Shown here in pieces: positions 1 through 4,292 of a DNA stretch of 10,719 nt. How positions within the stretch are numbered: the first letter of the stretch is position 1; each line of letters opens with the position of its first letter. The notes below the pieces were generated by a model that was given only the letters and a program-made list of their open reading frames with translations, did not search any database and was not told the DNA's origin. Origin of the DNA: Bacteroidota bacterium (lineage in GTDB: Bacteria > Bacteroidota > Bacteroidia > Chitinophagales > Chitinophagaceae); NCBI GenBank assembly GCA_023392185.1, contig JAEVZP010000102.1:1-10719 (forward strand). The letters run 5' to 3'. Position numbers and translations under genes: made by a program.

Positions 1-456
1 CCCGACGTGTATGACGGGCGCAGTGTGGCCGCCGCTGCCGTAGCTGCCCACGAAACCGGCCATGCCGTGCAACACGCCGTAGCCTACGGTCCGCTGAAAA
101 TGCGCAGCGCGCTGGTGCCCATTGTGCAGGTTTCCACCACGCTCAGTCAGTGGGTCTTGCTCGCCGGGATTGGGATGCTGGGCTTTGGCGGCGGCAACCA
201 AACCGTGCTGCTAATTGGTATTCTGATGTTTGCGGCGTCCACGATTTTCTCGCTCATCACGCTGCCGGTAGAATACGACGCTTCCAATCGGGCGTTGAAA
301 TGGATGGAAAGCTCCGGACTGGCACGCGGCCGCGAGCATGAAGGCGCGTCTGATGCGTTGAAGTGGGCTGCCCGCACCTATGTGGTAGCTGCCATTTCTT
401 CTATCGCTACGTTGCTGTATTACGTGATGATTTTCCTGAACCGGAATCGGGATTAG
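1..456 (+). CDS. Neutral zinc metallopeptidase, YugP-like membrane family (3' part only)
   Basis: Partial gene: the reading frame is open from the first base, so the N-terminus lies outside the window; 151 residues are visible before TAG. The segment RSVAAAAVAAHETGHAVQHA carries the HExxH zinc-binding motif (His17, Glu18, His21 of the visible part). It is followed by a conserved-looking PLKMRSALVPIVQ stretch, two hydrophobic segments (about residues 42-62 and 66-85), the LPVEYDASNRAL motif, and a last membrane helix near the C-terminus. This order matches the putative neutral zinc metallopeptidase family (PF04298, YugP type), membrane proteases of about 230 residues whose substrates are mostly unknown. 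It is distinct from HtpX, which it resembles in layout. The family call is from recognition of the motif order; cellular role is inference. A strong terminator follows the stop within 15 bp, so it ends its transcription unit. Confidence 0.85.
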   Translation, partial: PDVYDGRSVAAAAVAAHETGHAVQHAVAYGPLKMRSALVPIVQVSTTLSQWVLLAGIGMLGFGGGNQTVLLIGILMFAASTIFSLITLPVEYDASNRALKWMESSGLARGREHEGASDALKWAARTYVVAAISSIATLLYYVMIFLNRNRD

Positions 457-469
457 AGGCCTCCCCCAA

Positions 470-494
470 CCCCCTCCGAAGGAGGGGGCTTTTC
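470..494 (+). terminator. Intrinsic terminator of the metallopeptidase gene
   Basis: An 8-bp perfect GC stem (CCCCCTCC at 470-477 with GGAGGGGG at 481-488, loop GAA) is followed by CTTTTCC. It lies 14 bp after the stop codon. The T run is part of the first TTTCCGGAAA palindrome at 491-500. Confidence 0.8.
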
Positions 495-522
495 CGGAAA
501 ACGGAGTGGGTTTTTCCGGAAA
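491..522. repeat. Pair of TTTCCGGAAA palindromes, 22 bp apart
   Basis: Two perfect copies at 491-500 and 513-522, starts 22 bp apart (about two helical turns), just behind the terminator stem of the metallopeptidase gene. Confidence 0.85.
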
Positions 523-538
523 TGGAACACCTGGGTGA

Positions 539-726
539 GAGCCTATTCAGAAAATCGGCATTAGACTGTTTGAGGCCTACTCTTTTAGCTGCGCTGCTAC
601 TTCGTGGTGTCATCCCCGAAGGGGAACTTGCCGGATGCAAGCCGCAAAGACCCCGTTCCGCCCAGACAAAAGAACCGTATAAAAAAAGGGAGTTTCTTTC
701 ACAATCTTTTTTTAGGATAGGCGCTA
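539..726 (-). repeat. Dispersed ~188-bp repeat, copy A (MITE-like)
   Basis: The reverse complement of this stretch matches 3924-4110. The central ~94 bp (581-674) differ at only about two positions, while the flanks are more diverged but still alignable. The ends are imperfect inverted repeats: AGCCTATTCAGAAAAT at the left, and TTTAGGATAGGC at the right. Inside are two adjacent small hairpins: TCCCC-GAA-GGGGA (613-625) and CTTGC-CGGAT-GCAAG (627-641). Open frames across it are not conserved in form and look like noise. It could be a non-autonomous mobile element or a structured transcribed element; no transposase is present here. Confidence 0.7.
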
Positions 727-805
727 AGTTTCTTGTCACCCTTCGCTAGCTTCCACAACCCTCCCCGGAACTGCTTTTCCGGAAATAAATCCACAATTTC
801 TGTCA

Positions 806-826
806 CCCTTCCCCCTCGGGGAAGGG
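806..826. other. Perfect 9-bp GC hairpin upstream of the persulfide dioxygenase
   Basis: CCCTTCCCC (806-814) pairs with GGGGAAGGG (818-826) around a CTC loop. No T run follows on either strand, so it is not a typical terminator. It sits where the -33 element of the downstream promoter would be expected. Role unknown. Confidence 0.45.
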
Positions 827-847
827 CCGGGGATGGGGCCAAAACCG

Positions 848-855
848 TACTTTTG
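848..855 (+). promoter_or_regulatory. Probable -7 element (TACTTTTG)
   Basis: An exact match to the Bacteroidota -7 consensus TAnnTTTG, 23 bp before the ATG of the persulfide dioxygenase gene. No clear -33 TTG is visible. The leader would be short, about 15-20 nt. Confidence 0.55.
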
Positions 856-878
856 AAACACTATAAAAATCCTTTCTT

Positions 879-2282
879 ATGGCTGTAGAACAGCTTTATA
901 CCAAATGCCTTTCCGAGGCCGCGTATTTTATCTGGGACGGGGGCGAAGCCGCCGTTATTGACCCCTTGCGCGATATTGACGAGTATCTGGAGAAAGCCGA
1001 GGCGCTGGGCGTTAAAATCAAATACATTTTTGAAACCCACTTTCACGCCGACTTTGTGAGCGGTCACCGCGAGCTGTCCGAGAAAACCGGTGCGCCGATT
1101 GTGTACGGCTCGCAGGCCAAAGCCAGTTTTGATTTTCACAAAGCACAAGACGGCGAGCGTTTCGGGATCGGCGACCTGACGATTGAAGCCATACACACGC
1201 CCGGCCACACGCTGGAAAGCACCTGTTACCTGTTGCGCGATGCTTCCGGAAGGGCGGAAGGCATTTTCACCGGCGACACCCTGTTTGTAGGCGACGTAGG
1301 CCGTCCCGATCTTTTTTCCGGAAATCTAAGCAAAGAAGAGCTTGCCGGCATGCTCTACGACTCGCTGGAAACAAAGATTAAAACGCTGCCCGACCACGTG
1401 GTGGTGTATCCGGCGCACGGTCCCGGCTCGGCTTGCGGCAAGGCGCTGGGCAAGGAAACCACCAGCACCATTGGCATTCAGAAAGAAACGAACTACGCCC
1501 TGAAAGCCGAAAGCAAGGAAGCGTTTATCAAGGAAGTGACGACGGGCCTCAATACGCCGCCCGCGTATTTCCCGCTCAACGCCAAGCTGAATCAGCAAGG
1601 GCCGGAAGCGCTCGGCAAAATCATGGAAACGGCGCATCAGGCGCTTTCCATTAGGGAATTCAAGCAAAAAGTAGATGATGGTGCCTGGATTATCGACACC
1701 CGCGATTCCAAGGTTTTCACTGAAGGCTTTGTGCCCGGTTCGGTTTCCATTGGGCTGGATGGCCGCTATGCCGAGTGGGCCGGTTCGCTGTTGCCTTACG
1801 ACAAAAATCTGGTGCTGGTAACGGAACTCGGCAAGGAAAAAGAAAGCATTACCCGCCTGGCCCGCGTGGGACTGGACAAGGTGATTGGTTACCTGGACGG
1901 CGGCTACGAAGCTTGGCAGGCTGCGGGCGAACCCACCGATATGATTATCGATATTGAAGCCGACGAGCTGCTGATGGACTTGCCGCACGACCCCAAAATG
2001 GCGGTGATTGACGTGCGCAAGGAAGGCGAGTTTGCCGACGGCCACATCCGCGGTGCCCAAAACCTGCCGCTATCTACGCTTACCGACCCGGCGGTGGTGG
2101 CCAACGTTCCGGAAGATGCCAACCTGTACATCCACTGTGCGGGCGGCTACCGCAGCGTGATTGCGGCTTCGCTCTTGAAGCGCGAAGGTTTTCATAACCT
2201 GCGCAACGTGCTGGGCGGATGGGGTGCCATGAAAGATTTAAAAGGCCTGCCGGTAGTGCAGGAAACGGTGAAGCTGAATTAA
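879..2282 (+). CDS. Persulfide dioxygenase-rhodanese fusion (MBL fold, CstB-like)
   Basis: Encodes 467 residues. Residues 1-250 form a metallo-beta-lactamase-fold domain of the ETHE1/persulfide dioxygenase type: HFHADFVSGH supplies His54, His56 and Asp58, with His110 (HTPGH), Asp133 (TGDTLF), the GRPDLF segment and His180 (YPAHGPGS). Residues 255-352 are a first rhodanese-like domain whose active-site position holds no cysteine (LVTELGKEKES). Residues 355-460 are a second rhodanese domain with an intact loop CAGGYRS, nucleophile Cys420. This three-part layout, with an inactive middle rhodanese, is that described for CstB. Such enzymes oxidise glutathione or other low-molecular-weight persulfides to sulfite and, through the rhodanese cysteine, can form thiosulfate. 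Expected to be cytoplasmic. The ATG follows a TAnnTTTG element at a plausible distance. No neighbouring sulfide-responsive regulator is seen; it appears to be a single-gene unit. The substrate thiol is inference. Confidence 0.9.
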   Translation: MAVEQLYTKCLSEAAYFIWDGGEAAVIDPLRDIDEYLEKAEALGVKIKYIFETHFHADFVSGHRELSEKTGAPIVYGSQAKASFDFHKAQDGERFGIGDLTIEAIHTPGHTLESTCYLLRDASGRAEGIFTGDTLFVGDVGRPDLFSGNLSKEELAGMLYDSLETKIKTLPDHVVVYPAHGPGSACGKALGKETTSTIGIQKETNYALKAESKEAFIKEVTTGLNTPPAYFPLNAKLNQQGPEALGKIMETAHQALSIREFKQKVDDGAWIIDTRDSKVFTEGFVPGSVSIGLDGRYAEWAGSLLPYDKNLVLVTELGKEKESITRLARVGLDKVIGYLDGGYEAWQAAGEPTDMIIDIEADELLMDLPHDPKMAVIDVRKEGEFADGHIRGAQNLPLSTLTDPAVVANVPEDANLYIHCAGGYRSVIAASLLKREGFHNLRNVLGGWGAMKDLKGLPVVQETVKLN

Positions 2283-2302
2283 GAAAGCATTATTTAATAG
2301 AA

Positions 2303-2336
2303 AAGCCCGCTGACGTTTTGGGATGTCAGCGGGCTT
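2303..2336. terminator. Bidirectional intrinsic terminator
   Basis: A 12-bp perfect stem, AAGCCCGCTGAC (2303-2314) with GTCAGCGGGCTT (2325-2336), around a 10-nt loop. TTCCTTT follows on the plus strand, and on the minus strand the stem runs into CTTTTCTA. It lies between the convergent persulfide dioxygenase and vapC genes and can serve both. Confidence 0.9.
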
Positions 2337-2366
2337 CCTTTGGGTTATGTGTTAGGAGAAGCTGCC

Positions 2367-2771
2367 TTAGAAACCGGCTTCATCAGGCAATAATTGTAGT
2401 TGGCTGATGTGCATAAAATCCTTTCGGTTTAGGGTGTCAAAAGGTAAATCAAGCGTGACTGCCGTTGCTGCAATAAAGAGGTCGGCAAGTGAAATGGATT
2501 TGCGCTTGCGTTTGAGGTCTGCTTTAATTGCAATTGCAGCTTCAAACGTCCGGCTATCCAAAGGCATTATCTGAAACTGAGCAAGAAGTTCTTGCCAGAA
2601 GGCAGCCTGTGCCCCAGTTGCGCCTACAAGCACTTCGTACTCGGTGACAACCGAAATAAAAATCTGGTCGTAATGGTCTATCTGGCGGAAAAGACGGGAG
2701 TTTTCGCGTTTGGTTTTCCGGAAATGCTCCAACAAAAGCGAAGTATCAACTACTAAAATTTGGTTCGCCAT
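2367..2771 (-). CDS. vapC: PIN-domain ribonuclease toxin, VapC type
   Basis: Encodes 134 residues, the usual size for VapC. The PIN-domain acidic set is visible: Asp9 (VVDTSLLLEHF), Glu44 (VVTEYEVLVG), Asp97 (SLADLFIAATA), and Asp112/Asp118 in the FDTLNRKDF stretch. The domain is a Mg-dependent RNase; in studied VapC proteins it cleaves tRNA or rRNA, and the target here is unknown. The ATG lies inside the 3' end of the upstream antitoxin gene, overlapping it by 19 bp in another frame, as expected for a co-translated toxin-antitoxin pair. The palindrome TTTCCGGAAA falls within codons for Phe-Arg-Lys near the N-terminus. All visible catalytic residues are intact, so the toxin is probably functional. 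Confidence 0.88.
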   Translation of the reverse strand: MANQILVVDTSLLLEHFRKTKRENSRLFRQIDHYDQIFISVVTEYEVLVGATGAQAAFWQELLAQFQIMPLDSRTFEAAIAIKADLKRKRKSISLADLFIAATAVTLDLPFDTLNRKDFMHISQLQLLPDEAGF

Positions 2772-2983
2772 TGATCCAATGCTTTCCGGTTCTGAGCGAT
2801 CACTTCCAGCTGGCTATCCGTCAAAGCCGGACCTTTTAAAAGAAGCTCTTTCAACCGGGCTTTGGAGGGTTTTGGAGCCGCCGTGTTATCCAGTTTGGCT
2901 TGCAGCTCCGCCCGTTGCGCCGGCGTAAGGCTGCCTACGAGATTCAGCAAGTCTGTAAAGGGAATATTGACCGTGAGTTGCAT
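2753..2983 (-). CDS. Antitoxin of the VapC pair (VapB-like)
   Basis: Encodes 76 residues directly upstream of and overlapping vapC. The N-terminal half (LTVNIPFTDLLNLVGSLTPA, residues 3-22) followed by a helical QRAELQAKL segment resembles the short helical antitoxins with a 'LTPAER' type motif paired with PIN toxins in Bacteroidota and cyanobacteria. The C-terminal part with ALTDSQLEVI and ending RKALDQWRTKF is the kind of basic/aromatic tail that wraps the toxin. No classical AbrB or ribbon-helix-helix DNA-binding domain is obvious, so autoregulation is uncertain. The ATG start is supported by a TAnnTTTG element a few bases upstream. Assignment rests on position and overlap as well as sequence. 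Confidence 0.8.
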   Translation of the reverse strand: MQLTVNIPFTDLLNLVGSLTPAQRAELQAKLDNTAAPKPSKARLKELLLKGPALTDSQLEVIAQNRKALDQWRTKF

Positions 2984-2988
2984 AATTC

Positions 2989-2996
2989 CAAAGTTA
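2989..2996 (-). promoter_or_regulatory. Probable -7 element of the vapBC operon (TAACTTTG)
   Basis: Read on the minus strand, TAACTTTG matches TAnnTTTG exactly and ends only 5 bp before the antitoxin ATG. If used, the transcript would be leaderless or nearly so. No -33 TTG is evident. Confidence 0.45.
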
Positions 2997-3037
2997 GGGA
3001 TTTAGGTTTCGTAGGTACTTATGCGTCGGTATATTAC

Positions 3038-3049
3038 GTGCAAGTGCAC
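3038..3049. promoter_or_regulatory. Inverted repeat GTGCA-AG-TGCAC upstream of vapBC
   Basis: A perfect 5-bp inverted repeat with a 2-bp spacer, overlapping a second one (GCAAG-TGCAC-CTTGC). It lies about 55 bp upstream of the antitoxin start, between the vapBC promoter and the AT-rich gene. It could be an operator or a weak terminator hairpin of the upstream gene; weak evidence. Confidence 0.25.
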
Positions 3050-3106
3050 CTTGCTGCAATGGCTGGGGTGGTTACTTGCGAAGCGGGGCAGTAATGTTGC
3101 GATTTT

Positions 3107-3475
3107 TTATTTGATTTTTATCCAGCGGTCATCGATATACCTTATCATTTCGAGCAGGAATAAGCCGAAAGAACCAATTGCGATTAGTCTACCCTCCCAT
3201 GTTTTAAGTACTTCGACCATTGCTTTTCTATTGGTTTCCTTATTAAGTAGCCGGCCGGAATAGCTTTCAATAAATTGGATAGTGAGATTAATATCTGAAT
3301 TTTCCTTTTCAATATCCAACAGGGCATTGATGAATATCTTATTCAAAGTTTCAGCTCCTCGAGTCTTAAAAATCATATCTAACTCGTCTTTGATGTCTTC
3401 TTTAGAAAGTTTTTTCAGTCTATTATATAAATCTATATCAGATTCGGGTTCTACGGGTCTTGAAAAGAAGCTCAT
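3107..3475 (-). CDS. Hypothetical AT-rich gene with C-terminal membrane segment
   Basis: Not recognised. From the ATG at 3475 the product has 122 residues; an in-frame TTG at 3526 would add 17, but those residues look like leader sequence and the ATG (MSFFSRPVEPESD) is preferred. The first 90 residues are hydrophilic and helical, rich in Lys, Glu and Asp (for example LYNRLKKLSKEDIKDEL), with no motif known to me. A hydrophobic stretch (LIAIGSFGLFLLEMI) near residues 97-111 is followed by a basic tail ending DDRWIKIK, suggesting a tail-anchored membrane protein. Base composition is visibly more AT-rich than the flanking genes, and the ORF lies in a block of toxin-antitoxin genes and gene debris, so acquisition by transfer is plausible. 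Coding is inferred from length and residue pattern only. Confidence 0.6.
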   Translation of the reverse strand: MSFFSRPVEPESDIDLYNRLKKLSKEDIKDELDMIFKTRGAETLNKIFINALLDIEKENSDINLTIQFIESYSGRLLNKETNRKAMVEVLKTWEGRLIAIGSFGLFLLEMIRYIDDRWIKIK

Positions 3476-3642
3476 TTTATGTATAAGGATTTTGCGTGTC
3501 AAGATAACGTCTTGGATATAATGCAAGAATAGAATAATAAAACCGCCTCACAAATTTTTGCGCGAATTGTAGCCTATTTTCTGATTAGTGGCAGTTTCTA
3601 TTACAGTGCTGACATTTGTGTCATGCATACTCAAAAAAAGTA
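3476..3642. other. AT-rich spacer without a recognised gene
   Basis: Upstream region of the AT-rich gene. It has a small inverted repeat, TGACA-TTTG-TGTCA at 3610-3623, and no clear TAnnTTTG element for the gene at 3475. Nothing else is recognised. Confidence 0.4.
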
Positions 3643-3644
3643 GA

Positions 3645-3731
3645 CTACTTCTGCGCCCACCACCAGTCTCTTTCATTTGTAACATACCGGCAGAGCGTAA
3701 ACAGAAAATCCGGCAGCCGGTTGAGGTAACT
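3645..3731 (-). pseudogene. Decayed 3' end of a PduO-type cob(I)alamin adenosyltransferase, fragment 1
   Basis: Minus-strand translation gives a 27-residue tail starting YLNRLPDFLFTLCRYVT and ending in TAG. It matches the C-terminal signature of PduO/MMAB-type ATP:cob(I)alamin adenosyltransferases, in which an (Y/F)LNRLSD(Y/F)LF-LARY segment ends the protein. An in-frame TGA lies two codons before the Tyr, and no adenosyltransferase sequence precedes it, so only the end of a gene (family length about 190 residues) remains. It is 12 bp beyond the stop of the small gene at 3743-3913. A second remnant with almost the same left boundary lies at 4134-4230. Identification is from recalled family sequence, not alignment. 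Confidence 0.6.
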
Positions 3732-3742
3732 TCAGAACAGGT

Positions 3743-3913
3743 CTACTGAGCCTTATCAAACTTAGGTAAGCCCACCGTTTTCAGGATGTGATTTGCCCGG
3801 TCCACCTTGTCTTTAAACAGCGGCTGATCGTCGTACTTTCCTTGCAACAAAGGATCAATCGTAAAACCTTTGGGCAACTTGCCTTCTGTTGCTTTCTTTT
3901 TCTTCTGTTTCAT
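3743..3913 (-). CDS. Small lysine-rich hypothetical protein, 56 residues
   Basis: A short gene from ATG (3913) to TAG (3743-3745). The product starts MKQKKKKATEGKLPKGF, then has an acidic/aromatic middle (IDPLLQGKYDDQPLFKDK), a helical segment (VDRANHILKTVG) and a basic end LPKFDKAQ. It has balanced amino-acid use and looks like a genuine small protein, not random translation; the very basic N-terminus could contact nucleic acid or ribosomes, which is speculation. No family is recognised. It sits between two remnants of the same adenosyltransferase tail, and copy B of the dispersed repeat ends only 10 bp upstream of its start, so its own promoter has been replaced or must lie in the repeat. 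It may be intact while its surroundings decayed. Confidence 0.5.
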   Translation of the reverse strand: MKQKKKKATEGKLPKGFTIDPLLQGKYDDQPLFKDKVDRANHILKTVGLPKFDKAQ

Positions 3914-3923
3914 GGTTTACTAA

Positions 3924-4110
3924 AGCTTATCCTAAAAATGGCGGATTTTGAAAGCGCTTGGGTTTTTCGTACGATTCTTTTGTCTGGGCGGAACGGGGCC
4001 TTTGCGGCTTGCATCCGGCAAGTTCCCCTTCGGGGATGACGCCACGAAGTAGCAGCGCAGCTAAAAGAACCGCTCCAAAACAGCCTAATACCGATTTTCT
4101 GGATAGGCTC
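3924..4110 (+). repeat. Dispersed ~187-bp repeat, copy B (MITE-like)
   Basis: Inverted copy of 539-726. The ends are imperfect inverted repeats (AGCTTATCCTAAAAAT at the left; the right end reads ATTTTCTGGATAGGCT). CTAA stands directly outside both ends (3920-3923 and 4110-4113), compatible with a 4-bp target duplication; copy A shows no clear duplication. The core carries the hairpins CTTGC-ATCCG-GCAAG (4008-4022) and TCCCC-TTC-GGGGA (4024-4036). It lies between the small gene at 3743-3913 and adenosyltransferase remnant 2. The in-frame ORF that spans it on the minus strand is not credible as a protein. Confidence 0.7.
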
Positions 4111-4133
4111 TAAATATACGATTTTCCATCCCC

Positions 4134-4230
4134 TCACTTTCGCGCCCGCCACGGCGTTTCCACACCGCCTGCTTCGTGCGTAACGTACCGGCAAAGCGTA
4201 AACAGAAATCCGGCAGGCAACCGGTTTGAG
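4134..4230 (-). pseudogene. Decayed 3' end of a PduO-type cob(I)alamin adenosyltransferase, fragment 2
   Basis: Minus-strand translation gives NRLPAGFLFTLCRYVTH, then a short linker and ETPWRARK before TGA. The final 'E-x-PW' motif is typical of the C-terminus of Bacteroidota adenosyltransferases. The core nucleotides (GCCGGATTT to CGTTAC) differ from fragment 1 by about two substitutions and one indel in 36 bp. Relative to fragment 1 there is an inserted base before the Asn-Arg codons and a net in-frame change after them, and similarity ends at the same point, so this is also a remnant. It lies about 60 bp upstream of the divergent S8 protease gene. Confidence 0.6.
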
Positions 4231-4266
4231 AAATAGCCATAACCCTGCTACCCGCCGGTTTTTTCT

Positions 4267-4274
4267 TAATTTTC
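4267..4274 (+). promoter_or_regulatory. Possible -7 element of the S8 protease (TAATTTTC)
   Basis: One mismatch to TAnnTTTG, 18 bp before the preferred ATG at 4293. Weak support on its own. Confidence 0.3.
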
Positions 4275-4292
4275 CACTTGCTTACACTACTT

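Noticed and set aside
363..749. A 128-codon plus-strand ORF across the first intergenic region
   Set aside because: It overlaps the metallopeptidase end, a terminator, palindromes and the dispersed repeat. Its translation has no domain-like pattern.
1326..2060. A 244-codon antisense ORF inside the persulfide dioxygenase gene
   Set aside because: Shadow of a GC-rich gene on the opposite strand. The sense frame has clear catalytic motifs over the same bases.
3910..4194. A 94-codon minus-strand ORF over the repeat and adenosyltransferase fragment 2
   Set aside because: It runs through the repeat in a frame different from the recognisable tail peptide and overlaps the small gene's start. No coherent protein features are seen.
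3645..4230. The two adenosyltransferase tails as attL/attR of a resident integrative element
   Set aside because: The copies differ by substitutions and indels, and only about 400 bp with no integrase lies between them. Kept only as one possible history.
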